This document shows, one piece after another, positions 1-8,948 of a DNA stretch of 64,000 nucleotides (its first letter is position 1; every line of letters begins with the position of its first letter). This stretch comes from JADJOY01 sp016713535 [NCBI: Deltaproteobacteria bacterium]. GTDB taxonomy: Bacteria > JADJOY01. The stretch is taken from the NCBI GenBank assembly GCA_016713535.1, contig JADJOY010000004.1:1-64000 (forward strand), in the 5' to 3' direction. The notes under the pieces are model-generated. The model made no database searches and was not told the DNA's origin. It worked only from the letters and a program-made list of their open reading frames with translations. The position numbers and the translations under genes are program-made.

Positions 1-26
1 TGCCCGGGCCGCACCGCCGGTGCAGC

Positions 27-182
27 GGCGGGGGGACGGAGCCCCCCGCGCTACGAAAACCACCGTAGCGACGGGGGTTCCATCCCCCGTCGCCCGGCGG
101 TGCGCGGATTCAGGAGGGGCACGCGACGCGTGCCCCTCCGAGATGTAGACGAACGGCTGGAGGGCCGCGCTCCGTCGCGGCC
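27..182. repeat. Cluster of palindromic intergenic repeats
   Basis: Several perfect or near-perfect hairpins lie side by side: a G-run/C-run hairpin at 27-49, a short one at 50-69, another at 68-91, a 27-nt palindrome with GGAGG and CCTCC ends at 113-139, and a GGAGG-hairpin unit at 159-182. The 27-91 part is found again, reverse-complemented, at 35753-35818. The 113-139 motif has relatives near 4293, 11408 and 11592. No gene is recognised in 1-323; open frames here are translations of the repeats. Confidence 0.75.
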
Positions 183-323
183 GGAGGGATCGATCGCGCG
201 ACCTCGCTCGCGGCGGGGGACGGATCCCCCCGTCGCCGGGTCCACGTGGCTTCCGTGACCGACCCGGATGGAAAGACGCACAGCGCCGGCGCCCTCGCGC
301 CGCACGGGCTCACGCCGACCGCG

Positions 324-2039
324 TCAGCTTCGCGGCGACGTCAGGTCGTAGATGCGGATCTCGTCGTCGCCGCGCTCGTGGGCGGTTCGGATGAACTCGA
401 GCGTGCCGTGGAAGTCGAAGTTCATCTCGAACTTGGGCTGCAGGAAGCGGCCGGTGGGGTTGGGGAAGCTCGCCACCGGCGTGCGCCCCTGGATCGCCTC
501 CTCGTAGACGCCGAAGCGCGCCGCGAACTTGGGGTTGTAGCGCAGCGCCGCCTCGGCCACGTCGGCCACCAGGTAGCGGTGCCCGCCGCGCACCAGCCGG
601 TCGAGCGCCTCGTCGCTCTCGGGCACGAACGCCGCCGCGACACCGTTCGTGTAGACCTCGGATACGTACGCCTGGGTGCTCACGTGGCGCACGCTGCCGT
701 TCGCGCGCAGCCACTCGATCGCCTGTGGCCAGCCGTAGTGCCAGGCGCGGAGCTCGAGCGCGCGCCCGAGCATCTCGCCGCACACCAGCACGCCGAGCAG
801 CGCCGCCACGCGCCGCACCCGCGCCGAACGCTCGGCGACGAGCGCCGCGATCCCGACGCCGATGACCAGCGACGCACCGAAGGTGAGCACCACGCCGTAG
901 CGCATGTGCGCCACCCGCGACACGCTGAAGAGGGCACCCGGGATCGCGATCAGGAGCAGCGGCAGGATCCGCGCCGCGCCGCGCGCCCACGCCAAACAGC
1001 CCACCAGCCCCACCAGCAGCGCCGCGCACCAGCCGAAGCCGTTCACCTGGCTGAACAGGTACGGGTAGGTCGGCCAGTTTCCCGGGTTGAGCCCGCCGCC
1101 CGAGCCGAGCGCGAACTGGTAGAGGTTCTGCTCGAGATAGGTGTGCACCGGCAGCGGGCTCGCGAGCCGCCGGTTCAAGAGCAGCACGCCGTAGTAGGGG
1201 AGCTCGGCGGCGAGGAGAGGCAGCGCCGCGAAGAGCCCGAGCCGCCCCAGCCGCGCGACGAGCCGATCGAACGGCAGCCGCGCCGCCCGCCACCCCTCGA
1301 CCTCGAGCGCCAGCACCAGCGGGCCGAGGATCGCCCAGCGCGCGTGGCTCAGGATCATGACCCCGAGCGCCGCGCCGGCGAGCGCGGTGCCGCGGAGCGG
1401 CTCGGCGGCGAGGCGCTCGCGGCTTCGCAGGTAGAGGTTGAGCGCCACCCCCACGAAGAAGAGCTACGCGCCCTCCGAGAAGCCCTCGCGGGAGTAGAGG
1501 ACGTGATAGGGCGCGAAGGCGAGCGCCAGCGTCGTGACCGGCGCCGCGATCGCGGCGGCGCGCGGCCCGAGCCCGCCGCCGAGGCGCTCGGCGAGGCGCC
1601 CCGCGAGCGGGATCGTCAGCCAGCCCAGCACCGCGCTCGCCACGCACGCGGCGAACGGCACGTCGCCGAACGCCGCCATCGCCGCGAGCGTCGCGGCGGT
1701 GTGCGCGGGGCGGCCGTAGAACGGCGGCTCGCCTTCGGTGGCGGCGCGCACCCGCGCGACCTCGGCGTCGAGCTTCCACAGATCCTGGCCGGTGCGGCGC
1801 TCCTCGCGCCAGCGTGCGGCGCTCTCGGCGATGGCGCGGGCGCCGCTCGCGAAGAAACGCGCCTCGAGGTGCATGTAGGCGTCGTCCCACAGGATCGGCC
1901 CGGCGCGCTCGAGGTCGGCGAGGCGCAGCCAGCCGCCGAGCCCCATCGCCACGATCATCATGGCGAGGCGGATCCTGACCTTCTTACGGCGCTCGTGGGC
2001 GCTCGCGGTGAGTGAGGTCGAGGAGGGCGCGTCCGACAT
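324..2039 (-). CDS. Membrane glycosyltransferase-like protein (in-frame amber stop)
   Basis: Multi-pass membrane protein resembling the PMT/ArnT (GT39/GT83, 'dolichyl-phosphate-mannose mannosyltransferase') families, which move a sugar from a lipid carrier outside the cytoplasmic membrane. Seen: a first helix near residues 25-40 followed by an acidic WDDAYMHLEARF stretch typical of the first periplasmic loop, then many hydrophobic segments. A TAG at 1464-1466 interrupts the frame; both sides are in the same frame and read FSEGA-stop-LFFVGVALNLYLRSRER, where the family usually has a tyrosine or other large residue, so a TAC-to-TAG change is the simplest reading. Without it the protein is about 571 residues. 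The upstream part would start at 2039 (MSDAPSS), the downstream part could reinitiate at a GTG at 1454. Acceptor and donor are unknown. Family call moderate. Confidence 0.6.
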
Positions 2040-2088
2040 GGCGCGCGGAGCTTTACTCGCGCGCGACGCTGCGTGTAGTGATGCGCCG

Positions 2089-4134
2089 ATGAACCGGACC
2101 CGAGCGCGGATCGCGGGGCTGGCGCTCGCGCTCGGCGCGGCGCGCTGCGGCGCGGATGGCGCGCCCCCGCCGCACGCCATCCCGGGAACCACCGCACGCT
2201 TCGAGCTCGCCGCCTCGGCCGGCTTCTTCGACCTGCCGTTCCCCAACGACCTCGATCGCGAAGCGGACGGCACCCTCGACTTCCACGACTTCCCGGTGCC
2301 GGACGCGAGCCCGGTGGCGTTCCTGCTGCGGCGCTACGTGGCGCTCGCCGACCGTGCACGCGGCGCCGGCCCGAATTCCGCGCTCTTCTTCGCGTTCGAC
2401 GGCCCCCTCGATCCGGCATCGCTGCCCGCCACGCCGGCCGACTCGCTCGACGCGAGCGCGTCGCTGCAGGTCGTGAACGTCGATCCCGCGAGCCCGGGCT
2501 TCGGCGAGCGGCTGCCGCTCACCTGGAAATTCCGCGCCGAAGCGCAGGCCTACGGCCCGGCCAACCTGCTCGCCATCTTGCCGAGGCTCGGCTTCCCGCT
2601 CCGCCGCGCCACCCGCTACGCCGCGATCGTGACCCGCGAGGCGCGCGGCGCCGATGGCGCGCCGCTCGGCCGCCCGCTCGCGCTCGAGGAGCTCGAGCGC
2701 GGTCGCGTGCCGAACGCGGGCGAGCGTGGCGCAGCGGCCCTCGCGCTCCATGGACCCGCGTTCGAGGCCCTCGAAGCCGCGGGGGTCGCGCGCGAGCGGA
2801 TCGCGGCGATGAGCGTGTTCACGAGCCAGGACGCGGTGGCGGGCGAGCTCGCGCTGCGCCGCTGGTTCCTCGCCAACGAGGCCGATCCCGTGCCATCGGC
2901 ACCCCTCGTGCGCACGGATCTCTTCGACGACTACTGCGTCTACGAGAGCCGCGTGCGCGTGCCGATCTTCCAGGACGGCACGCCGCCCTACGCGCTCGAG
3001 GGCGGCGAGATCCGCTTCGACTCCGCGGGTGCGCCCCTCGTGCAGCGTCACAAGGACGTGCGCTTCGCGGTCACGGTGCCGCGCACCGCGCCGATGCCCG
3101 CCGCCGGCTGGCCGATCGTCCTCTACGAGCACGGTGGCAGCGGCACCTACCGCGAGGTGATCGAGCGCGGCGCGCTGCCCGACCCGGCGCCCGGCTCGGG
3201 GCCGGCACGGGTGCTCGCGCGGCGTGCAATCGCCGCGTTCGGCAAGGACGGCGCCACCAACGTGAACCGCGGCAACCCGACCGGCGGACTCTTGTTCTTC
3301 AACTTCCTCAACCCCGTGGCGTTCCGCGACAACGTTCGCCAGTCGGCGTTCGAGCAGACGGTCGCGGTGCGGATGCTGCGCGCGCTCGCGTTCGACGCCA
3401 GTGACTGCCCGGGCGCCGACGCCAGCGCCGCCGCCGACGGACTCGTGCGCTACGACCCGGGCCACGTGCTCTTCATGGGCCACTCGACGGGCAGCACCGT
3501 GGGGCCGGTGTTCGTCGCGGTCGAGCCCGCGGTGGAAGGGGCGATCTTCTCGGGCTCGGGCGTCTCGTACATCCGCCAGGTCCAGTACAAGTCGCAGCCG
3601 CTGCCGCTCGCGCCGGTGGTGCGGCTCCTGCTCGCGCCGGACGAGGAGCTCGACGACTTTCGGCCGTTCCTGACGGTGATCCAGACCGCGTGGGAGGAGG
3701 CCGAGCCGCTCTCGTACGAACCGTACGTGATCCGCGAGCCGCTCGAGGGCGCGCGCTCGCGGAACGTGTTCGCCTCGTTCGGGATCCTCGACACCTACAA
3801 CCCGCCGCTCGCCGAGAACCCGGGTGTCGCGGCGCTCGGTCTCGACGCCGTCGGGCCGCTCCTCGACGACGCGGTTCGCGAGGAGCTCGAACTCTCGGGC
3901 CACGCGCTCGTCGAGGCGCCGCTACGCGCGAACGTGATCGGCCGCGACGGCGCGCCGGTCACCGCCGCCGTGCGCCAGTACCGCGCCGATCCCGCGACCG
4001 GCGAGGGCCACTACGTGCTCTTTCAGCTCGAGGAGGGCCAGCACGACTACGGCTGTTTCCTCGCGTCGCTGGTGCGCGACGGAGTCGCCACGGTTCCGCG
4101 CGCGACGAACCGAGCCGACGCGCCGTGCGAATGA
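2089..4134 (+). CDS. Secreted lipase/esterase-like alpha/beta hydrolase (Lipase_bact_N type)
   Basis: Exported protein of 681 residues, divergent from the membrane protein to its left. The start is the ATG at 2089, which puts an alanine-rich hydrophobic segment ending at a cysteine (about residue 20) at the N-terminus, so a lipoprotein is possible. Residues 40-60 hold the DLPFPNDL motif followed by D-G-T-L, typical of the bacterial virulence-factor lipase N-terminal domain (VolA-like). The C-terminal half has an alpha/beta hydrolase nucleophile elbow, GHSTGST, with Ser about 466, and a YEHGG oxyanion-type motif upstream. A second, larger member of the same family lies at 30687. Likely role is hydrolysis of lipids or esters outside the cytoplasm; the substrate cannot be told from sequence. 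Confidence 0.75.
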   Translation: MNRTRARIAGLALALGAARCGADGAPPPHAIPGTTARFELAASAGFFDLPFPNDLDREADGTLDFHDFPVPDASPVAFLLRRYVALADRARGAGPNSALFFAFDGPLDPASLPATPADSLDASASLQVVNVDPASPGFGERLPLTWKFRAEAQAYGPANLLAILPRLGFPLRRATRYAAIVTREARGADGAPLGRPLALEELERGRVPNAGERGAAALALHGPAFEALEAAGVARERIAAMSVFTSQDAVAGELALRRWFLANEADPVPSAPLVRTDLFDDYCVYESRVRVPIFQDGTPPYALEGGEIRFDSAGAPLVQRHKDVRFAVTVPRTAPMPAAGWPIVLYEHGGSGTYREVIERGALPDPAPGSGPARVLARRAIAAFGKDGATNVNRGNPTGGLLFFNFLNPVAFRDNVRQSAFEQTVAVRMLRALAFDASDCPGADASAAADGLVRYDPGHVLFMGHSTGSTVGPVFVAVEPAVEGAIFSGSGVSYIRQVQYKSQPLPLAPVVRLLLAPDEELDDFRPFLTVIQTAWEEAEPLSYEPYVIREPLEGARSRNVFASFGILDTYNPPLAENPGVAALGLDAVGPLLDDAVREELELSGHALVEAPLRANVIGRDGAPVTAAVRQYRADPATGEGHYVLFQLEEGQHDYGCFLASLVRDGVATVPRATNRADAPCE

Positions 4135-4165
4135 ACCGATCGTGAATCCAGGGTCGAGATGCGAC

Positions 4166-4316
4166 GGAGGGTCGCGCGCCGCGCGACCGACGATACGCGA
4201 TGACGTGGCCTCGCCGAGCCCGTGGTTTCCTGTATGCCCTCGACCGAGCAGCGATCGACGACACCCTCGGCGCCTGGGCTCGTCCGTATCGCCGGGCACG
4301 CAACGCGTGCGCCTCC
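4166..4316. repeat. 151-bp composite GGAGG...CCTCC inverted hairpin element, copy 1
   Basis: Starts GGAGGG plus a GTCGCGC/GCGCGAC hairpin plus CGATACGCGA; ends with CGTATCG plus a GGGCACGC/GCGTGC hairpin plus CCTCC. The two ends are therefore inverted copies of one plan (GGAGG, hairpin, GATACG-type box) with different stem sequences. The copy at 11466-11616 has exactly the same length and a shared core around GACCGAGCAG. The rest of 4135-4383 shows no gene. Confidence 0.8.
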
Positions 4317-4384
4317 CGAGGGAGCGACGGATCAGTCCACGAGTGGGTCGCGGCGGGCGTGAGCCCGCCCGCGGCCGAAACCCG

Positions 4385-4690
4385 TCACCGAGCCTTCTCC
4401 CACTCCGCGGGCGTGAGCGTACGCATGGCGAGCGCGTGGATCTGACTCCCCATCTCCTCGGCCAGGATCGAATACACGAGGCGCTGGCGCTCGACCGCGC
4501 CCAGCCCGGCGAAGCGCTCGGAGACCACCACGATGTCGTAGTGGCCGCCGCCGCTGGCACCCTTGTGGCCGCGGTGCTTGGCGGAGTCGTCGCCGAGGGC
4601 GAAGTGGGTGGGTGCCAGCGCGTCGCGCAGCTTGCGCTCGATGGTGGCGGGGGTGTCGGAGGTCACTTGCTGGATGAACGGCTGGGTCAT
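4385..4690 (-). CDS. BolA family protein
   Basis: Small protein of 101 residues covering the whole BolA fold. Seen: N-terminal helix with IERKLRDALAP, the HYDIVVVSERFAGL strand-turn, and the C-terminal QRLVYSILAEEMGSQIHALAMRTLTPAEW block, which is the family signature for the conserved histidine-containing end. BolA proteins work with monothiol glutaredoxins in iron-sulfur cluster handling and also affect transcription and cell shape. An inserted K-H-R-G-H-K-G-A-S-G-G-G loop sits where BolA-type ligand histidines occur. No glutaredoxin gene is adjacent. It is divergent from the membrane protein starting at 4729, with only 38 bp between them, so promoters must overlap. Confidence 0.9.
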   Translation of the reverse strand: MTQPFIQQVTSDTPATIERKLRDALAPTHFALGDDSAKHRGHKGASGGGHYDIVVVSERFAGLGAVERQRLVYSILAEEMGSQIHALAMRTLTPAEWEKAR

Positions 4691-4728
4691 GGCGGGTCGT
4701 CGCTCCTCGATCGCGCGAGCATACCCGC

Positions 4729-6384
4729 ATGAGCGAGCCCTCGCCCGGGACGTCGCCGCCCCTCGCCGCGGACTCGCTCGCCACCGCCAGCCGCGACGAC
4801 GTACGCCGGGCCGCCGGCTGGCTCGCGTGGCTGGTGCTCGGGTTCGCGACGTGGTGGATCGTCGAGGGCTTCCTCGTCGCGACGATCGGCCCCAACCCGC
4901 GTTTCCTGCGCCCCGAGCCGCCGCGCACCTCGACCTTGTGGGGTCGCGAGCTGGGCGTCGAGCCGGGCGTGGCGCGGCGCCTCGAGGTGCTGTTGCGCGG
5001 CGGCGCCGTGCTCCACCTGATCGGCCGTCCCGCCGGCCCAGGACCCTTTCACCTGTTGCGCGTCAGCACCAGCCGGCGCCTGCCGAGCGGCTTCTTCCGC
5101 ATCGATCCCGGTGAGCCGGCGCTCCATCGCCAGCGGCTCGGCACGCCGGAGGAGGCGTCGACGGCGCCGGGAGAGGGCGAGAGCGGCGACTGGCTCCACG
5201 TCGACCTCGACTCGCTGCGGGTGCGCTTCCCCGAGGTCGCGCGGTGGTCGTTCTTCACCCTCGGCGATCCCACCGACCTCGGCCGGCGCGTGGCGATGGA
5301 CGTCGCCCGCGACTGGCTCGGCACCCGCTACCTCGCCGCGGCGCTGGTGATGACGGTGATCGGCCTCGGCTTCGCTCACGATCACGGCCGCGGCCGCGAG
5401 CTGGCGAGCGGCGCTCGCGCGCTCGCCTGGGCCGCGTGTCTGCCCGCGCTCGCCGCGGCGTTGATCGGGCTCGAGGAGGCGGGAGTGAGCGCCCGCCTGG
5501 TGGCGCTCGCGGTGCTGCTCGCCGCGAGCGGCTGGCTCACGTTCCGTGGGCGGCCGGCCGGCGCGCGCTGGGCGTCGTGCGCCGTGGTGGTGCTCGCCGC
5601 AGTGCCGCTCGCGTGGGCGACGGCGCGGCTGGTCGCGGGCGACGCTGCGACCGCTCCGCCGGTGGTGATCGACGGCGCGGCCTTCCAGGGCACCGTCGCG
5701 GACGGCTCGTCGCCGACGGGCTCGGATCCCGGCCCGCCGATCACGCTGCTCGTGGTGGGCGAGCGGGGCGTGCCGTTCGTCGAGGCTGATCCGCCACCCA
5801 CTCCGTATCCGGCACGGCTCGCGGAACTGTGGCGCGCCGAGACCAGCGAGCGCATGCTGCGCATCGTCGACGCGCGCTCCTCGCTCGACCCGTTCCGTGA
5901 CCCGAGCGCGTGGAGCGCGCTCCTCGAGCGCGAGCACCCCGACGTGGCGATCGTCGAGCTCCGTCCAGCCGATCCCGGCCCGGCGTGGCTGCCGCCCACG
6001 CTCGGCCGCCCGCTCGCCGCGGCGCTCGCGCCGCCCGCACGCAGGCGCGCGAGTCCCGCCGAGCTGAGCCGCGCCCTCGCCGCCGCGCGCCGCGCGGGCG
6101 CGCAGCCGCTGCTGCTCGTGCGCCCCGATCCGGCCGCCTACCTCGCGTGCACCGCGACCCTCGCCGAGCGTTGCGCCGAGGTGAGCCGGCGCGCGCTCGC
6201 GGCGCTTGATCCGTTCGACTGGGTGATCGACCTCAACCCGCCGCTGCAGTCCGGGACGCGCCGGCTGGTGCCGCCGTTTCGTGACGCCGCGGGTGCGCTC
6301 AACGCGTGGGGAGGGCTGGTGGCGCGCGAGCTCCGCGATCAGCTCAAGGTCGCGTACCGTCGAGCGCCGCCGGAATTTCCGTGA
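4729..6384 (+). CDS. Membrane protein with C-terminal SGNH-like domain, unassigned
   Basis: 551 residues. One predicted helix near residues 30-50, a periplasmic-type region to about residue 200, then a block of about four helices (roughly 200-310), and a soluble C-terminal domain from about 335. That domain has the order of an SGNH/GDSL fold: a beta-strand LLVVGERG in the block I position, YPARLAELW, then PDVAIVEL in the block III-like strand, and a DWVIDLNPPL strand near the end. The usual GDS serine motif is not seen, so it may be a degenerate, non-hydrolytic relative. Its 3' end overlaps the convergent HAD gene by 41 bp. Specific function unknown. Confidence 0.65.
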   Translation: MSEPSPGTSPPLAADSLATASRDDVRRAAGWLAWLVLGFATWWIVEGFLVATIGPNPRFLRPEPPRTSTLWGRELGVEPGVARRLEVLLRGGAVLHLIGRPAGPGPFHLLRVSTSRRLPSGFFRIDPGEPALHRQRLGTPEEASTAPGEGESGDWLHVDLDSLRVRFPEVARWSFFTLGDPTDLGRRVAMDVARDWLGTRYLAAALVMTVIGLGFAHDHGRGRELASGARALAWAACLPALAAALIGLEEAGVSARLVALAVLLAASGWLTFRGRPAGARWASCAVVVLAAVPLAWATARLVAGDAATAPPVVIDGAAFQGTVADGSSPTGSDPGPPITLLVVGERGVPFVEADPPPTPYPARLAELWRAETSERMLRIVDARSSLDPFRDPSAWSALLEREHPDVAIVELRPADPGPAWLPPTLGRPLAAALAPPARRRASPAELSRALAAARRAGAQPLLLVRPDPAAYLACTATLAERCAEVSRRALAALDPFDWVIDLNPPLQSGTRRLVPPFRDAAGALNAWGGLVARELRDQLKVAYRRAPPEFP

Positions 6385-7060
6385 GCGAGAAGAGCCGCGC
6401 GACCCCGCCGGGGCCGCGCGGGCGTCGGCGCCGGTCGAGGAGGAAGGCGCGCAGCCCGGCGGCGCGGGACGCGACCGCGTCGTGGATCGGGTGGTCGCCG
6501 ACGTGGGCGGCGTGGAGGGCGCGCACGCCGTGCTCGGCGAGCGCCACCGCGAAGATCGCGGGGTCGGGCTTGGCGACGCCGCTCTCGCTCGAGAGCGTCA
6601 GGCTCGTGAAGTAGCCCGCGAGCCCGAGCGCCTCGCACACCGCGCGGCAGCGCCCGTCGAAGTTGCTGACGATGCCGAGCGCGACACCACGCGCGGCGAG
6701 GGCGTCGAGGGCGGGCAGGGTGTCGTCGTAGAGTTGCCAGCCGGTCGCACTCGCGAAGACCTCGAACACCGCGTCGAAGTAGCGCTCGCGATCGAAGCGG
6801 GCCGGCGCCTCGACGCCGTCGAGGACACGCCCCACCAGCTCGTGCCACCACGCCCGCTCGAGGGCGCGGATGCGCTCGGGCGGCTCGCCAGGGAAGGCCA
6901 TCGGCCGCATCGCGCGGAACGCGGGGCGGAAGGCGAGGTCGAAGGCGGCGGCCTCGCGGGCGAGGCCGTGCTCGCGCGCGACCCGCGCGTAGAGCTCGCC
7001 CACCGAGCCGCGCGCGCGGAAGAGCGTTCCGACGGCGTCGAGGAGGACGAGCTGGATCAT
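6344..7060 (-). CDS. HAD family hydrolase (REG-2/HDHD3-like)
   Basis: 238-residue haloacid dehalogenase-superfamily phosphatase of subfamily IA. Motif I reads LLDAVGTLF at residues 4-12; the D-A-V-G-T form is characteristic of REG-2-like members instead of DxDGT. An all-alpha cap follows (about 15-100). Motif II is IVSNFD, motif III lysine is in SGVAKPDPAIF, and motif IV is HVGDHPIHD. Start chosen at the ATG at 7060 because it places motif I at the very N-terminus; the longer open frame upstream is not coding. It probably dephosphorylates a small metabolite; substrate unknown. Tail-to-tail overlap with the gene on its left. Confidence 0.85.
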   Translation of the reverse strand: MIQLVLLDAVGTLFRARGSVGELYARVAREHGLAREAAAFDLAFRPAFRAMRPMAFPGEPPERIRALERAWWHELVGRVLDGVEAPARFDRERYFDAVFEVFASATGWQLYDDTLPALDALAARGVALGIVSNFDGRCRAVCEALGLAGYFTSLTLSSESGVAKPDPAIFAVALAEHGVRALHAAHVGDHPIHDAVASRAAGLRAFLLDRRRRPRGPGGVARLFSLTEIPAALDGTRP

Positions 7061-7228
7061 GGTGGCGATCGGATGGCGGCGGGGTGGGGTGCGGCGGCGC
7101 ACGCACCTTATCGCGCCCTCCGCGGCGAGCGGTGGACGTGACACGGACCTCGAAAGGGAGGTACGAGAGGCGGGTGTCCCGGGCGCGGCGTCCGCCGCGC
7201 GTCTCCTCTCGACCGGAGGTCCCTCGCC

Positions 7229-7657
7229 ATGCCGAAGACGTCCCGTGTCGTCGCGCGCGCCGCGGCGCTGCTCGCGATCCTGCTCTCGCTCACCGGCGAT
7301 CGCGCGGGCGCCGCCGGTCCCGAGCCCGCGGCCACCAAGAACCTGCGGGGCGAGTGGCTGAGCCTGGTCAGCTACCCGGCGCAAGGCGGCGGGCTCTTCT
7401 TCATGAAGGTCGTCCAGAGCGGCACCTCGCTGGTGGTGAGCGTGGACGGCTACACCAACGACGCCCACGGCCCGATCGGCGCCGGCCTGGTCCTCGACAA
7501 GAACGTGGTCATCCAGATGGACGAGAACTTCAAGCCGTCCGGGCTCGGTCAGACCTTCCTCGGTAAGATCGTGGGCAGCTCGCTGCTCATCGGCACCGCC
7601 GAGCGCGGTGGCACGGTGGGCTCGTGGATCGCGATCAAGAACGAGGCCGGCGGGTGA
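7229..7657 (+). CDS. Secreted protein of unrecognised family, tandem paralogue 1
   Basis: 142 residues with a clear signal peptide (hydrophobic AALLAILLSL core, cleavage near G-A-A). A GGAGG Shine-Dalgarno lies about 9 bases before the ATG. The mature part starts with KNLRGEW, a lipocalin/avidin-like opening, and carries QSGTSLVV, a GY..D.H..IGAG block, MDENF, SGLG and GTVGSW. The next gene encodes a paralogue that aligns along the entire mature length. I do not recognise the family; the alternating strand pattern and N-terminal G-x-W are consistent with a small beta-barrel, which is only a guess. Confidence 0.8.
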   Translation: MPKTSRVVARAAALLAILLSLTGDRAGAAGPEPAATKNLRGEWLSLVSYPAQGGGLFFMKVVQSGTSLVVSVDGYTNDAHGPIGAGLVLDKNVVIQMDENFKPSGLGQTFLGKIVGSSLLIGTAERGGTVGSWIAIKNEAGG

Positions 7658-7680
7658 GCGGCGCTCCGAAGGAGAAGCAC

Positions 7681-8118
7681 ATGCTCGATCTCCACCGGAG
7701 TCTCCGTGGGGCTGCGCTGAGCGTTGCTCTCGCCGCGACGTTGCTGGCGTTCGCGGGCGTGGCGTCGGCCGCGCCGCCGGTGGCGCCGAGCGCGGTCCCC
7801 AACCTGCGCGGGATGTGGCCGACGTTCGTGACCTTCCCGGGCAAGCCCGCGGCCTCCTTCGGGATGGGGATCTACCAGGACGGCACGGCGCTGCAGATCG
7901 ACGTCACCGGTTACGCCACCGACGACCACCAGGTGATCGGCGCCGGGGCCATCTCGGGGTCGAACGTCGGCATCTGGATGGACGACAACTTCCTCGCCTC
8001 GGGACTCGGCCTGACCTACGTCGGCGCGATCGTGGACGAGAAGGTGATGTACGGCCTCACCAGCCGCAACGGCACCATCGGCTTCTGGTGGGCCTACAAG
8101 AGCGTCGGCAACTGGTGA
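7681..8118 (+). CDS. Secreted protein of unrecognised family, tandem paralogue 2
   Basis: 145 residues; ATG at 7681 preceded by GAAGGAG. Signal peptide with LAATLLAFAGVASA ending. The mature part repeats the features of its upstream neighbour in order: NLRGMW, QDGTALQI, GYATDDHQVIGAG, WMDDNF, SGLGLTY and GTIGFWWAYKS. Gap to the upstream paralogue is 23 bp, so they form a transcription unit. Divergence between the two is considerable outside these motifs, which suggests an old duplication and possibly different ligands or partners. No catalytic motif is seen. Confidence 0.8.
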   Translation: MLDLHRSLRGAALSVALAATLLAFAGVASAAPPVAPSAVPNLRGMWPTFVTFPGKPAASFGMGIYQDGTALQIDVTGYATDDHQVIGAGAISGSNVGIWMDDNFLASGLGLTYVGAIVDEKVMYGLTSRNGTIGFWWAYKSVGNW

Positions 8119-8145
8119 GCCGGTAGCGGGCTGCGGCGCCGGCGA

Positions 8146-8619
8146 TCAGCTTTCCGCGATGGGCCTCCGCGGCCGCGCCGCGGTGTGGCCGGCGAGCGAG
8201 AGCTCGCACACCACGGCGACGAAGCGGTTGTGCGCTCCGTCGTCGCCGCCCACGAAGTACGCGCCGATCTCCCACTCGCCTTCGGCGAGCTGCGACCACG
8301 CGATGCGCGCGGTGAGGTGGAGCGGCGGCGCCTGGTCGCGGATGCGGATCGAGATCGTCGTGCCCGGGCGCATGGGGTGCGTGCTCGCGAAGCTCAGCCC
8401 GTCATGGCTGACGTCGCGTAGCAGACGGCGGCGCGGGTGGCGCTCGCCCGGCACGAAGACCTCGATCGGCACCGCGACGCGATGGCGATCCCGATTGCGC
8501 CGCTCGACGAGGAGCGCCGATGGCACCGCGAGTGCCTCGGCCAGCTCGTGCACCGTGGCTGGGTCGATTGCGGCCCAGAGGTTGGTGGGGTGACGATCGC
8601 TGACGTTCATGGCGGCCAT
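8146..8619 (-). CDS. PilZ domain protein
   Basis: 157 residues from the ATG at 8619 (a second ATG three codons later is an alternative). A short N-terminal helical part is followed by a PilZ domain: RRNRDRHRV supplies the arginine-rich RxxxR motif and DVSHDGLSF the (D/N)xSxxG motif, the two elements that bind cyclic di-GMP. A PGTTISIRI and TARIAWSQ strand pattern follows, as in PilZ folds. Likely a c-di-GMP effector; its partner is not evident from neighbours. Convergent with the preceding secreted-protein pair, 27 bp apart. Confidence 0.85.
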   Translation of the reverse strand: MAAMNVSDRHPTNLWAAIDPATVHELAEALAVPSALLVERRNRDRHRVAVPIEVFVPGERHPRRRLLRDVSHDGLSFASTHPMRPGTTISIRIRDQAPPLHLTARIAWSQLAEGEWEIGAYFVGGDDGAHNRFVAVVCELSLAGHTAARPRRPIAES

Positions 8620-8899
8620 CGCGTTGGGAGTCGTGAACGAGCAAGAGCGCTGCCAACCACGGCGCCCGCGCACACCCGCCGCACGTGCGCTGGAATCGCG
8701 CGGTTGTCCGCGTGTTCGAGCGATCGCGGTCCGGTGCGGGCGAAGTGACCGTGGTCACCCGGTTACGAACCGGTCCACTTCGGTGGGGCCCGCCCCCACG
8801 AGCGGGCAGCCTGGGGGACCGACGCGTGTGTCGTCGCGTCTCGATCCGCTCGAGGCGAAGCGAATCCCTCGCGCCGCCGCGGCAGGGGATCGATCGGCT

Positions 8900-8925
8900 G
8901 GAGGGCGGCCGCTTCGTCGGCCGCC
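8900..8925 (+). repeat. GGAGG-hairpin repeat unit
   Basis: GGAGG followed by an 8-bp stem and a CTTCGT loop. It sits just upstream of the FIST-gene fragment at 8949, in the same order as the repeat/FIST-3'-end junction seen near 11616-11621. Confidence 0.75.
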
Positions 8926-8948
8926 GCCCCGATCCGCCGACCCGCGCT

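Noticed and set aside
246-2015. Long open frame on the plus strand opposite the glycosyltransferase
   Set aside because: Arg/His/Ala-rich translation typical of antisense frames in GC-rich DNA; no domain and it runs opposite a better gene.
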